From Gordionus sp. m RMFG-2023 (taxonomy: Eukaryota; Nematomorpha; Gordioida; Chordodea; Parachordodidae), in contig NC_088779.1 of NCBI RefSeq assembly GCF_954871325.1, positions 4,528,846 to 4,592,845 of the forward strand: a stretch of 64,000 bases of DNA, read 5' to 3'. A program made the translations under genes and the position numbers. Positions 34,395 to 47,280 of the stretch are shown here, piece after piece (position 1 is the stretch's first letter; each line of letters begins with the position of its first letter). The notes under the pieces were generated by a model, which made no database searches, was not told where the DNA came from, and saw nothing but the letters and a program-made list of their open reading frames with translations.

Positions 34395-34609
34395 TAGTGT
34401 TGTTAACGGCAGATTTTAACCGATTTTTTAAAAAGGGCTAACTCAATATTTTAGCCAGAAAGCCTGAAGATTTTTCTCATAAATGTGACACAAAGGTTTT
34501 GGATATCTAATTAACGAAATCTCGATGGTTAGCCAATATTTTTCTGGCTAAAATATTGAGTTGGCCGTTTTTAAAAATCGGCTAAAATCGAGTCGTTTTG
34601 ACAAAACTA
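34395..34609. mobile_element. Family A MITE
   Basis: Left end TAGTGTTGTTAACGGC; right end worn (GTCGTTTTGACAAAACTA). The core ATATTTTTCTGGCTAAAATA and AACGAAATCTCGATGG is typical. No clear target duplication. Confidence 0.8.
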
Positions 34610-35006
34610 TGGGCAAACCGTTGGCGAGCCGGCGGGTTGGTGTTTACAAAAATGGGAGGGGTGTGGACCTGTTCAGGCCTATTGCATGCTAAGATGTTAA
34701 ACGGATTTTTTTTAACCCGAGTTAAGAAGCCTTTATTGCTAAAACACTCTACATTTCTCGGAATCTGAGGCGCTCCCAAAGTTACACATATTATTTTCTT
34801 TAATTTAAAATCTGAATAATGGAACTGTAATCCTCTGTGCACGGAAAATGCTGAATAGTTGAAAATATATAATATTTAACACGATTAAAAATCTATTACC
34901 TTATCGCGAGGACATAAAAATAACCCCCTCACTACGCGAATGGCTTAATAAACCAAGCTTCTAGAGAGCTCTCCTAGATACTTTTTACGTCAAGTAATGT
35001 CTCAAT

Positions 35007-35230
35007 TAGTGTTGATAAACGTCTCGATTTGAGCTGATTTTTAAAAAAGGCTAACTCAATATTTTAGCCAGAAAAATATTAATGCAAGACTGAAGATTTT
35101 GGTCATAGATAGCACAAAGGTTTTACATCTATCAGCGAAGTCTCGAGGTTTAGGCCAATATTTTTCTGCCTAAAATATTGAGTTAGCCGTTTTTTAAAAT
35201 CGACTCAAATCGAGCCGTTTAACAATACTA
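35007..35230. mobile_element. Family A MITE
   Basis: TAGTGTTGATAAACGTCTCG to GAGCCGTTTAACAATACTA, with well-matched arms over most of its length. No target duplication read. Confidence 0.85.
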
Positions 35231-35231
35231 G

Positions 35232-37280
35232 CGTTCACTTGACTTTATCGTTTATTTCTTTCATATTTTATTTTATTTTCTTGAATAATAAAGTAATAAT
35301 TTCATTGATCTTTAATTTTACACATTATATTTATCGTTACGCTTAAGTGTAATAAAAATAATATTTTCTTGGTTCAATGGGTAGACGAAAATAAATATTT
35401 TTAAAATAAAAATATCGTTTTTCATTTTTTTTACGTCTGAAACTTTTGTGAATAATATTTATAATTTAAAAAAAAATATTTCAGATTTGAAGCGTTTAAA
35501 AAAAAGATGAATAATTTTTTTTAAAAAATATTCTAAGGATTTAACTTGTACATTTAGTCCAACCCTAGGTCTAAAACAGTAAACGTATAATTCGTATTAA
35601 ATGCTAAATATCGAGGAGGGTTCTTTAGGAAGGAGATGGTTTCGAATCTAAACAAAAATGTTGAAATTAGGAAGAAATCACGGGTAAAAGTATTACAGAC
35701 AAAAATGCCAGAACTTTAAAAAATTTATTTAATCCAAATTGGTGGTTAGGGCTAAGACAGATAACTTATAATTTTTAAATGCTTAAACATCAAGATAAGA
35801 GTGTTCTAAGGAAATAGTTTCGAATCTAAACAAAAATGTTAAAATTAGGATGAAATCATGGACAAAAATACCGCAAATAAAAATACCCGAACTTTAAAAA
35901 TAGGTTTAATCCAAATCGGGATATTTCTATCCATTGTTTTTTTTTGTCTGTGGTACTTTTGCCTGGATCTTATTGTACTGGACATTTCTATCTGTGATTT
36001 AAATCAGTATTTAGTCGCTAATTCGATTCCAGCTACATGTGTTGCACTTTTTCACAAAAGACACATTAAGGAATATTTCAATTTTAGTTTTTATAGAATA
36101 AGTTAATTACTTTTTAAAATAACGACTATAATTCAATAATTCAAAATTTTTTTAAAAAAAGGCATTTTTTAATTAAAATAAAAAAGAAATGAGAATCAAA
36201 AATTATTTTTATAAAAAATTAAATATACCTAAATGCTTACAATTTGACCTTAAGATATCCAATAAAAATTATGGGAAAAACCCACCTATTAGTGCTTCCC
36301 ACTCCCCTTAGTAAAATCTTAGATACGCCTATGTACCTCCAAGAAATGCTATGGAAGCATTTTAATACTTTAAACTATATTTTGGAGTTATTTTTCCAAA
36401 TATAATAAATTCACTCTATATATTGGCAGTAATACTAATTAGTACATGCACAAATAATGGGATCTTTCTTCATTACGGTAAATAAGAACCTACCTCAAAA
36501 GGTACGATATCTTAAAATCGATTGTATGGCCTAGGGTTACTTAATATACTAGATTTAATTCCCATTCAAACAAATTAAAATTTTCATGCCATTAATAAGT
36601 TTCTTAAATCATCATATAATGTGTTTTACTTCTATATTCTACTGTTACCTGTTATATTTTTTTCAGGGACCACTATTTCCTTAACATTTTAGCAATACAG
36701 TTTGAATGTATAATTTACTTATTATCAAGTTGATAGGGTGTCATACATATAAAGTTAAAAATAAGAGTTTAATTATTATAGGAGGAAAGGAATCAATATT
36801 GGTGGTTTAAAAAATTTTATTTTTTCAATATTTTATTTTATTTGTGTCCTAAATTGTCATTTTTTAATATGAATGGTTATAATAAATTTTATTTGATCAC
36901 TATAATAAATTTTTAATAACATGATCAAATCAATAATCAACATCTTTTTCGTAGTTAAACTCATACATACTATTATTATTTTTATCCTTCTCATAATAAA
37001 AAAATATATATAATTTTTCTAAACAAAATAATATCATTTTATTTTTTTAAATTATATATATAAAAATTTTTTTATAAATGATATTAGATTATTTCATAAT
37101 TTAGTAAATAAATCATTTTATTTAAAACGATTTTTAAAGAATAGAAAAGGCTTTAAAAACTGTGAAAAGATTTTCCCAATTCTTGATCAATAATGGATTC
37201 AGATATTCAAGAACAAAGTAAAAAAATAAAGAAAGATATTTTTGTTTATAAAGGCTTTCAATTTTTAAGAGTCTCCTGTT
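35232..37280. other. Spacer with a local duplication
   Basis: Two direct copies of a ~110-bp sequence lie at about 35637-35750 and 35815-35925 (shared TTTCGAATCTAAACAAAAATG, CAGAACTTTAAAAA-like blocks). A chance-length frame at 35858-36106 starts in copy 2 and has one hydrophobic stretch (GIFLSIVFFCLWYFCLDLIV). It has no homology I know and is not called a gene. The rest is AT-rich. Confidence 0.5.
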
Positions 37281-37420
37281 TAGCGTTGTTAAACGGTTAA
37301 CTCATTAAAAAAATTTTTTGCTAGATGTTACAACAAAGGGTTTTGTAAGGTATATTAGCGAAAACTAGAGGCTTATTTTCTGGTTATAATATTTAGTTAG
37401 CCGTTTTGAAAATATAGGCT
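37281..37420. mobile_element. Family A MITE, shortened
   Basis: TAGCGTTGTTAAACGGTTAAC at the left, then a deleted core and TTAGTTAGCCGTTTTGAAAA; the right terminus is lost. Confidence 0.65.
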
Positions 37421-37873
37421 CAAGTGCCCAGCTGATTATTGAAAAATTGGTATATACACATTCTTAAAAAGCTCTTATTTATATTGATTTTGATTTGAAT
37501 TATCATTCGTTAAACCCATCTTTTTATTTTCAGGGAAAGGATGATCTAGTATAATAATTTTAATAAAATATGATTAATTTTTTTTGAAAAATATATTTTC
37601 GTCTGCTAAGGTGTGTTGTGTATTATAGTTGTTGTACTTTGTACCCCAAAGAATTTATCATTGTTATTACAAATTAAATTTAAAATTGTTTCTTCTGTAA
37701 CTATATTCCAAATTATATATCTGCAAAGTTTAAATGTATTTTTTTTTGTATAGTTTTTTGATTTTTTTTTTAAAGTTATAGGACTTTTTTGGAGACTTAT
37801 TATAACCAAGGGATAAGGGTTCAGTGTTTGATGAACATAAAGAAATATATTACCATAGATTATTACCTACACT

Positions 37874-38083
37874 TAGTGTTGTTTGAACGGCTCGTTACGA
37901 TTTTATTAAAAATGGCTAACTCGATATTTTATCCAGAAAAATATCAAGCAAGCCTTTGTTCATCACCAAGGTCTAAGACATTAGTGTAATTTTGAGGTTT
38001 AGGCAATATTATATTTTCTGGCTAAAGTATTGACGTTAGCCATTTTTAAAAATCGGCTCAAAACAAGCCGTTTAACAACACTA
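37874..38083. mobile_element. Family A MITE with exact duplication
   Basis: TAGTGTTGTTTGAACGGCTCG to CAAGCCGTTTAACAACACTA, flanked by a perfect CCTACACT duplication (37866-37873, 38084-38091). This is one of the clearest proofs that family A makes 8-bp target duplications. Confidence 0.93.
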
Positions 38084-38204
38084 CCTACACTACTCTAAAC
38101 AGGCGAGGGAAAACCATTAGGCGGGGTTTTTCCCATAAACATTATTGGAGATTGTTTAGGTCCACTTATTATTGATATGTATATTATATATGTTAGAGGC
38201 CATG

Positions 38205-38980
38205 TGTTTTTTTCCGGCTCTGTATGATTTTTTCAACTTTAGATCAATTTTTTGAGTGCGGTTTTATAACTTTGCAATGAAATTTTGAACTTAATATAAT
38301 TTATAATAGTTTTTTCCCCCATAGATTTTTTATACATTTCCGGTCAAAATCAGATTTTTCAAATTTTTAAAAAAATCTCACAGCTGATAATATAAAATTG
38401 AGAGATTCCAATGAATCCTATACCCAAAAGAATTTATTTATTTTTTCTTGCCTCACCAATCAAGGGATTAAGAAAAAAAATATATAATTTTTATATTAAT
38501 ATAAATGATGGTGTTAAATTAAGCTTTTCATTTCTTTATTCTAATCATTTTTTCGTCTTCTCAATACATGAATTCATTGGTCCACAAGAAGGAGCAAGAG
38601 ATGTTGTTCTCAAATCTACCTATCCTTCGAAAAATTATTATACGTAAATTGGATTATATTTATTTTGTAATTTTTTTAAAAATATTTGGGCGCATTGTCC
38701 CATCTCCTAAGATTGCAATTAAGAGTATTTTACACTTTACTTTAAAAAAAAATTATTTAAATACTATATCGAAATTTTGGTATTTTTTTTATAAATTATA
38801 AATTAAAAATGACTAAAAAGGTTATCGGCAAAAATTGTCTACAATTCATAAGATAAAGAATATTATTCCGGTAAAGTCCATTTTAAAATTTTTTAAAAAA
38901 AAACGTGCTTCAAAAAATGATTTTTTTCAATTAGTAAAAAAAATAACACATTGCCTGAAAAATACACATTGATTATCCTT
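38205..38980. mobile_element. Family G long inverted-repeat element
   Basis: The left arm (GTGTTTTTTTCCGGC, TTTCAACTTTAGATCA, TTTTTTGAGTGCG) and the right arm (AAAAAATGATTTTTTTCAATT, AATAACACATTGCCTGAAAAA) are inverses of one another and match the copy at 56091-56444. The centre (38400-38800) is an AT-rich filler with two chance frames and no recognised product. Confidence 0.65.
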
Positions 38981-41880
38981 GATATTTTTTTAGTTTCATA
39001 TGAATAAAATTGAAAACTATTTCAAAAAAAGTCAAAATGTAAATGAGTCAATTAGATTTTCCCAAAAATTATTCCCTTGATCACACAATTTAGATCACAG
39101 TAGAGTATGATAAATTTCTTAAAATTCCAACTACTTATACAAGCGTCATCGTTAGGGTTAGGGTATGTTTATATGAAATATAACCCTGCATTCACAGTTA
39201 GTGCGAATTTTCGCGGCGATATTTTGCTTTCTAGTAATATAATTCGCAAATACAATTAATTTTTCTGCTCTCAATTAGATAATTTTTCAGAGCATTGAGC
39301 TGTAGAGATTCTAGCTTTAACGCAAATTACCTTTTATAGATGCACGTAAAACCTAAGAATATTAATAACGAGGAAATTAAAATTTACACCCATCCACGCA
39401 CAAACAAATACAAAATATTTAAGAATCCACACCGATTCACTGAAGGCCTATTATTTAACTCACGCCATTAATCGCTTACTAATAATCTTTCCTAAATAAT
39501 AGCTGGACACCGCTCTTTATAAAGTGGGGGTTATAATTTTCATATTAGAAATATATTAGCGGGATTGTCCCATGTTTTTATATCTTTAAAAGGTTTAATT
39601 ATTTCATTTCTTAAACCACCCTCTTATGATTACTTAATTTACAGAGATCCGCAGGCTCTGCTCGGGTACAAGGGTAGGGTTAATTTCAATTTTTTTAAAA
39701 TATACACGGGTCGGGCCTAATACCCGGGCCTTATATTTGAAAACTGGATATTTTGAATCGCCATTTAAGCTGTAAAAATTAAAAATAAATGTTTAAACAC
39801 GAAAATTTTGCCTAAAAATGCTACTGAATTAAAATGCGTATTTATTCCGAAATAGTTTAGGAAGAAAGGTAGGGAGGGAGTATAGGATAATTGCTTTATT
39901 TTTCATCCATCTAAAAAACAGCTGAACTTAGTTTTAGGTCGAGAATTATTACCTCATTTTCTGTTTGTTTAAAGAAGGGTGGATGATCGCTCTATTATTT
40001 AGCTGGTTGACTCGGCTAAAAATGGAGGCATTATTTTTATTCATCTTAATTAAATTTCTAGAGTTACTAGGAAGTTAATGTAATCGAATCTAACATAATC
40101 TGTACCTAGATTCTTTTTTTTCTATTTAGGAGGTATATATGTATGAACAAATGATATTTATTTCTCTGAAGTTATTAAACGCAGCAAATGGTATGGAATC
40201 AATTTAAAAGAAGAGATCAGACTTTAGGAATTATCACTTTCATCTCTTGTTCAAATGAAAATTTTACCAATATCCCTAATAAACTAAATGGCTCGTTGTT
40301 TCATATTTATTAATATCACTTCATATTCTTATGAAATAAACATGATGATAATTGGTGTACCCTTAAAAAAAAGGATATAAATTGAAAGCCAAAAGTCAGA
40401 TCAATTATAAATAATTTAGTTGCAAAATAAGGAACCATTAATTACAAAATTATTTTTTTTTAAAAAAATTACGATTTCGCAATGAAAAGAAAAATACGTA
40501 AAAGTCAATTGACCTTATAATATGTATATATATTTTTTTATCAATAAAAGAAGTTTTGTGATTTTATTTAATAAATTTACAATTTGCACGATATAATTAA
40601 ATTGATGTTCATTTAGGAAAAACCAATGTGAATAATTGAAAATGGAAAAATAAGAACTAATGACTAAAGTTCATAATTAAATCCTATAGATCAAAAATTA
40701 AAAGTTTAGTTTATTTTATATATATTTATTTTCTATATCTCCATTGTAGTCAACAATTTAAAGTAGATTTTTAAGGTAAGAAGCAACCACCCCTCTTCCA
40801 TTCCCCACTTCATTAATAAATTTTGGCGGGGAATAGAGTCGATTTTTTGACCGGCAAATGGCTAGGTTCTTTTATCTTTTACCTTATTAATGATCATTCA
40901 TAATATATAATTATTTTAGATGTTTTTTTCCTTCTTAAAATTTAAGTAATTAAAAGTTTTTGATTTGTATACTTTTATTTCTAATCTTAACCTTCATTTT
41001 ATCCATTTTTTGGCGAGTAGGGAGAAAGGGCTAGAGAGTAGTATCAATTTTCATTGGCTTAAAATGATATTCTAGAAGACTTAACAACCCCCCACCCCTC
41101 ACCCCCGCACACTTTAGGTCTATAATTGGAAAAGAAAGCCTCAGGGGGTAAAAAATTAGGAAAATTAGGCCCAGGAAATAAAATACCCTTTTATAGATTT
41201 ACATTGTTTATACGATTTATATTTTAAAAAAGCTATTAACTAGTATAAAATTCCCTATAATAAAGGTGGCGAAATCAATACAATACATATTATATAACAG
41301 AATAATTAAAGTCAATTCAAAAAAAAAGGTACAAAATGTTATTTGAGTGTCTTAGAGTTGGACCATGTCAGATGTTCAAAATTTATCTTTCATACAAAAG
41401 TCGGGTCATCCTTAAAACTAATTTAGTTAATGGCGGATCACTATATTACCATGAATCCCTATATCCGTTAGATAAAAAAATGAAGTTACTGAACGTCAAA
41501 TATATTGACAGTTTTAAAAATAAATTCTAAGGATTTACACTTATCGATTTGCAGGGCTTTAACTTAAAGCCAATAATTTAGAGCTTAGCCTGATTTTTTC
41601 AATATTTGGATATTACTATGCTTCTGGTAATCTGGGAGAGACGCAATTCAGCGATTTAAAATTTTACCCAAAAATTGAAAGGTATATGCACTCACAATAT
41701 CTTAGGATGACATGACAAATAACGAACAATGTTAGGAAAATAAACCTTCCATATGGTTATGATACGCTGTTAATTAACCGAATTAAGTTTATTTCTTTTA
41801 AAACTAAAAGTAAAAAAATATCTAAAATCAAAACAATAAAATTCAAAAATTTAAATAATCAATTAATTATTACATAACAT
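38981..41880. other. AT-rich spacer with repeat fragments
   Basis: Holds a TTAGGGTTAGGG dimer (39152-39163), a half family F element (about 39178-39250, ATTCACAGTTAGTGCGAAT) and a family E fragment (39642-39740, CAGAGATCCGCAGGC then CGGGTCGGGCC). No gene seen. A frame at 41336-41530 lacks any support. Confidence 0.45.
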
Positions 41881-42580
41881 TTGTCTCCAATTGAACTGGC
41901 ATAAACTTGAATCTCTTTGAAAGCGCCTTCAATCAAGCTCCAATGGATATCGCTCTCATTCAAAATACATTGAATTGTTTAACTGGCTGATTCATCGGTA
42001 TACCTAAGTTGTGCCGTTCTTTCTGTTTGTCAATTTGGACAATATTTTCTATCATTTTTCCTCTCTTATTATCAAATGGTCATCACGAACTATTGTTTTT
42101 CCTTCTGATTTCATAATGCAAAGGTTCTAACACTTATAACCCCCCCCCCCCACCTATTTCTTATTTAATTTCTTTGCAAAATATCACTTCTCTACCATAT
42201 TTTTCTGCTCTAACGTAATTTTTTATTTACAATACACAATTTTCTCATTGTATCCCTCACATTTCCGAGTTTAATTCTTAGTGGCATTTCCACAGGGCTC
42301 TGCTTATTATTATCAGTCTCCAGAGTATTTTTGAATGACTATTAACATCTCTATTGAGAGCAACCAATATCAATCTTTGAATGTCCCGGCATTATCCATG
42401 TAGATGATGCCATACATTTCCTTATTTTAGCTAACCTGCCTAGTTGAGCACTTGGAGACATATCACGTTGTATATTTGGCCTTCCTCATTCTTCACCAAA
42501 CTTTCTGCATCACTATTTATTTCTGGCCACTATAATACTAACTTTATCGCATTTTTATTTTTGCTATTCTAGGGTACCAC
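41880..42580 (-). mobile_element. Possible LTR-retroelement fossil
   Basis: The minus strand contains a short phrase, IIYMDNAGTFK, that resembles the integrase-core Asp region of LTR retroelements, perhaps BEL/Pao-like, within a stretch of mixed, less A/T-biased sequence. Nothing else could be assigned and no terminal repeats were seen. If real, it is a very old, much-broken fragment. Confidence 0.22.
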
Positions 42581-42900
42581 TTAAGTAACATTACTTTAAT
42601 GCTCGAGATAATCCACTTTTCCATAGTAATTTCATATCTTTTCTTGAATAAATTTTCTCAGACTTTTAATGATATTCTCTTGTTCAACCATCTATTATCA
42701 TTAAAATTATATAATGTTTTAAATATCATGTTATTTATGCGCTTGATAAAAAAAACAAACCTAAAGCATATACATCTTTCAATCATCATAGCATCGAATT
42801 TATTTAATATTATTTATACACATTATTATTTTTTATAATTTGTGCCAGCTGTTCAAACTCTTATTTTAGAATAAAAATTTAAATTTTAAACCTAGACTGT

Positions 42901-43280
42901 CCTCATTCACGGCTAGCGCGCGTGGCGAATTATACAAAATGGGCTAAGTTTACAAAATATGCTGTATTTTTATCAGAGACCTGCAGAAGTACCATTTGCA
43001 CGGGTCCGGCCCGCGTTTTGTATTTTCAGGCTCGGTCCAACTTTTATTAAAAAAAAAATTTCAAGAACCGGTTGGGATATTTTTAAAATATATTATATTT
43101 ATTTTTGATTTTTATAGGATTTCAAATATTTCGTTTTAAAATATACGGCCCGGCCCGGCCCGGGTATTTAAAAAAATTAAAATACAGCCCGGCCCGTGTA
43201 CCCAGGCTAGGCCGGGTTTAGAGACGGACTGCAGGTTTTTGATTTTTATATACTACACCGCTAATTCGCGCTAACTGTGA
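42901..43280. mobile_element. Family F MITE split by a family E insertion
   Basis: Outer arms CCTCATTCACGGCTAGCGCG and CTAATTCGCGCTAACTGTGAG pair with each other and match the compact copy at 49611-49695. The element is interrupted at 42974. Confidence 0.75.
42974..43241. mobile_element. Family E element, reference copy
   Basis: CAGAGACCTGCAG at the left, CTGCAGGTTTTTG at the right, flanked by an exact ATTTTTAT duplication (42966-42973, 43242-43249). The interior is GC-rich (CGGCCCGGCCCGGCCCGG) with an AT-rich centre. hAT-like by duplication length and CAGNG start. No coding. Confidence 0.93.
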
Positions 43281-43800
43281 GTTTTCAGGTCTAGACCTTA
43301 TTCGACTTATTATTTTAAGCCAACAAATAATATTACAATTAGTTTTCCTTATTCATACGAACTTTATGGATGGGTATATTAAATTATTGAGTTATTTTCT
43401 CTTTCGCAAATAAAAAGGCGAGGATAAATATTGAAATTATACTATTTTTTTTTAGTTTTTAATGATCATATAGTAAACTTGTGATTAAATATACGGCACA
43501 TTCCCACTATAATAATTTTTTTTAAATATGCTTTACTCATATTTGTGATTAAAATTTAATAAATTTTTTACCATTATTACATTGTTTTCATTAGTTTTTG
43601 TCAGAATACGAAATTATTTTTTTTTTTCAAATAAGCTTAGATGAATTGGGGTTTTTGTTTAAAGGCCGCCAAATTAGTTTTTTCTCCTGGCCGCCAAAAG
43701 TCTTGGTACGGCACTGAGTTCATTATACTCATCTTTTTTTATATTTGATATGGTACACCGTTAGAATTTCAATTTTATGTTATAGCAAAAAGGTTTTGGC
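43281..43800. other. AT-rich spacer, nothing recognised
   Basis: Chance frames only. Confidence 0.45.
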
Positions 43801-43806
43801 AAGGGG

Positions 43807-44023
43807 TAAGTGTTGTTAAAAGGCCTGATTTGAGTGGATTTTTCAAAACGGCCCGATTTAGATTTTGGCTATATGTAAATATCGAGATTTGGCAAATAGA
43901 TGTCCAAGAATTTCTGCCAGCTTAGTGCAAAATATTTAGAGTTACATAATGTTATTTTGGTTATAATCTTAATCGGGCCTTATTTTAAAAAATCGACCCG
44001 AATCTGGCTTTTTAACAACAGCT
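43807..44023. mobile_element. Family B MITE
   Basis: AAGTGTTGTTAAAAGGCC at the left and GGCTTTTTAACAACAGCT at the right, with the B core (AAATAGATGTCCAAGAATTTC, GTTATAATCTTAATCGGGCC). Confidence 0.78.
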
Positions 44024-44206
44024 GGGGTTTCTATTCTTGGGGGCGTTTTCCCGGGGATTCTCGATTGTGCCTATCTATTGACTCCTTAGCTTTTATTATT
44101 TTTGGTTTGGTATAAAACAAAGCATATTTTTCGCCTTCTGAAATGCTTTCCGCTTACTGAGCACGCTTAATCTTCTAAATCATAGATCATAGACCTTTAT
44201 TATTAT

Positions 44207-44535
44207 CATTGACATATAATAATACCTAGACTGACGATGCATTCATAATAATGCATTTAAAAGCGTCGTTAATTGCAAATCAGCTGAATCCGCCATTTTG
44301 GTAATCCATATAGTAATTATTCTCATGTTAAAAAAACGACTATTAATTTGATAACTTGCTTCCTTTTTATCTCGATGATCAGGCAATTCTTTAATAAAGC
44401 TTGCATCAGACATAGGAATAAATTGGCCTCTCGTTTAAAAATTTTTAATAATGATATGGGTAATCAAAATGACACCACCACAGCTGTTTTCATTGATGCA
44501 TTTTTAACGAATGCATAGTCAGTCTATTTTATACA
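44207..44535. mobile_element. Family C MITE
   Basis: CATTGACATATAATAATACC start, GACTGACGATGCATTC arm, ATAACTTGCTTCC core, and the inverse arm GAATGCATAGTCAGTC near the end; the terminal right bases are worn. Confidence 0.82.
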
Positions 44536-45029
44536 TAAATGGAAATCGGGTTGACATTAAAAGTAATTATAAAATCGGTCTAATTGGCCAAGTTACTCGA
44601 GACGATACAAAATTCAAATATCAAACAAATTATATAAAATGATAAGTTATTTATTAAATTTAAGAAAAAATACAATAAAATAAATATTTATAAAAATGTC
44701 CAAAGAAATCGATAATTTTTTCCCATTCAATTATATTATACTAAAAATAGATGACAAACAATAAATGTAATTTTAATGGATATAAACGGGATATCAAATG
44801 TGACGAATTTTTTATTTTTATGAATAATTATTGATTAGTATGTATAAATATTTCAAGTTTAAGAGATATAATTAATATTATTATGCCTATATTTTAAATT
44901 TAAATAGTTAATAATAATGATGGTGATAAAATCATTAGGGATTAAAATACTAGAATATTTGCCTCTACGATTGTTCACGGGTTCTCCTCGAGTATACCAT
45001 TCCAAAAAGAAATCGTTTTAATATGATAT

Positions 45030-45350
45030 TTTCTCGATTTAAGCCAATTTTTTTTATAAACTGCGCTAACTCAATATTTTAGCCAGAGAAATATTGCTTA
45101 ATCCTAGCAGTAGCCTCACTAAAAAGAGGTGCACAGGGACTCCTTGAAAATTTTTATTTGAGCCCTCTGAGATTGTAAAGGCTAGTGACGCCATTGCCTC
45201 AGCCTTGATATATTGCTAATAGATATCCAACCATTGTTCCATTTACAAGCAAAATATTCAGGGTTGCTTATTATTTTTTCTGGATAAAATATTGAGTTTG
45301 CCGTCTTTAAAAATCTTCTTCGAGCCATTAGCAACACCATTCGCACGAAT
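45030..45350. mobile_element. Family A MITE carrying a family D insert
   Basis: A-type arms (GCTAACTCAATATTTTAGCC and its inverse near 45,295) are separated by extra DNA at about 45110-45200 ending TGTAAAGGCTAGTGACGCC. That extra piece matches family D at 19,800 and 14,430. Confidence 0.6.
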
Positions 45351-45404
45351 CGAATAATTTAATATTCTATTTTGTTTTTTAAAAATAACAAATATTGTTG
45401 TTTT

Positions 45405-45405
45405 T

Positions 45406-45445
<40 letters not shown>
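45405..45445. repeat. (TTTC)n microsatellite
   Basis: About ten uninterrupted TTTC units. Confidence 0.95.
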
Positions 45446-45764
45446 ATGTAAGCTTAAAAAAAGGTTTAACTTGCATGATAATCCTTTATTAAAAGTATAT
45501 AATTAAAAGTTTTTTTAAAATTTGATGATTATTGAGTCTATCAAATTTATCGGGACATACGATACCTTGGATACTATCTTGCTCTCCTTAGTTTTCAGCC
45601 AAATCTATGTTGTTCCCAAAACTATATTATTTAAACATTTAAGCAAAATCGATGTATTAAAATTCTTTTTGATGATATTCATCGTTTTTTCTAGAACGAT
45701 GACACCATTTTGGTTATTCCTTCCCCAATAATCTGACATTATCTTTTTACAAAAGTGTCTTTCA

Positions 45765-45878
45765 AGATTTTGCTCATAGATGGCAGAAAGGTTTGGACAT
45801 CTATTAACGAAATTTCGAGAGGCTTGCAAAAATATTATTATGGCTAAAATCTTAATTTAGAGCTGTTTAACAATACTA
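45765..45878. mobile_element. Right half of a family A/B MITE
   Basis: TTTTGCTCATAGATGGCAGAA, GGTTTGGACATCTATTAACG and the end GCTGTTTAACAATACTA are present; the left half is missing. Confidence 0.7.
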
Positions 45879-45879
45879 A

Positions 45880-47280
45880 ATGTCACAATAGTGAATTATA
45901 TATAAATATTTTTTAATATTTACGATTAATTTTTTTACAGACTATAATTGAACAATTTCTAGAACTTACTAACAAAATAGTTAATCCTATCAACAGTGGC
46001 GTTACGTTTATGCCATAGCATGCTTTGGTAAGTACTTTATATGTACAGCCCTAAGAGAGATATATATTTTTGAGCAAAATGGCTGATAAGAAACCATTGC
46101 TCAGAAATAACTTAGAAAATAGAAATACACAAAGCCATATATTTTTTTATCCATTAATAAAAATACAATTTATTATTATACCTCCACTAATTTTTAGAAA
46201 ACTTTTTCCCCAATTTAATTCGGGAACTTTTGATGTCATCGAGTTTCACTAGGCTTTTACCAAAAATGTTATATCTAAAATAAATATATGGCATTAGTGA
46301 AAATGAGTGAGATAGTTTAGTTCGGATAATTATTCTCAAACGGAACCTAAAAATACCGCTCATAATCAAAATATAAAATACCGATATCTTTATATGAGGT
46401 AGATGCAATTCATCGCGTGTTATATATGTTTAGGAGCAAGTTCTTGAGACCTAACCAATTATGTATGGGTGCCAGTCCTGCTTTCATTATTATATAACTT
46501 AGCCCTGACTGATAAACCCATCTACTTTTACAAATCTTCTTTTTGTCAGAAATTACTTTTTTAAAAGAAATTTAATATTTTTGCAATTATAGGAAAACGT
46601 ATTATAATATAATTTTTTTTAAAAATTGAGGCTTAAAACAAATTTTATAGAGAGAGAGAGAAAAAAGCTAATTTTCATTGAAGGTTGTAATTTTTTTTTT
46701 TATATTTTAAATTAATTGTTCAATTATCTTAAAAAAAAACTGCGAATTTTAAACAAAGAAAAATAAATAATTTCACTTTTTATTTCCTTTCACTCATTAC
46801 TTCTTTACTTTCTTGACATATTACAAAGATTCCCAAAGATGACAAATTCCTCTTTACATAGTGATTGGTTCCCCTTAAATTACTCAATTTATTAATTCAC
46901 TTTATTTTGAAATTAACTGTATAATTCACTTTGCATTTAACCTTTCAAAACGGATATTCAATTCTTTGATTCATTTTTTTTATAATAAATTATTCGATTT
47001 CGAAGATAGTTTTACAATAATATAATTTTTGTAATTTTATATTTCTTAACATTTTATCATGTTGCGTATTTATTTTTTCCGTTCTATATTATTACCTAAA
47101 CTAAAATACGCATAATACATTATAAGGATTCAATTTTGTAAGATCTTACCTTTCTTTGGAGGTCTGCAATGGGCGGTGTTATAACCCAAAAAGCTAGCCC
47201 ACTCGTTATATTGAAAATTTAAAAACCGATCCATTCCAATCCTCTGCACATCACACACAGCCCTTATTTTTTTTTATCAG
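45880..47280. other. AT-rich spacer, nothing recognised
   Basis: No splice-bounded coding sequence or full repeat. A short (GA)n tract is near 46,650. Confidence 0.45.

Noticed and set aside
35858-36106. 82-codon frame with a hydrophobic stretch
   Set aside because: It begins inside a local direct duplication and the other copy does not keep the frame; no homology seen.
38411-38801. Two overlapping frames of 77-78 codons
   Set aside because: They lie in the AT-rich centre of a family G inverted-repeat element and look like composition noise.
39152-39163. TTAGGGTTAGGG as an interstitial telomere
   Set aside because: Only two units, too short to mean more than chance; at most compatible with an animal telomere motif.
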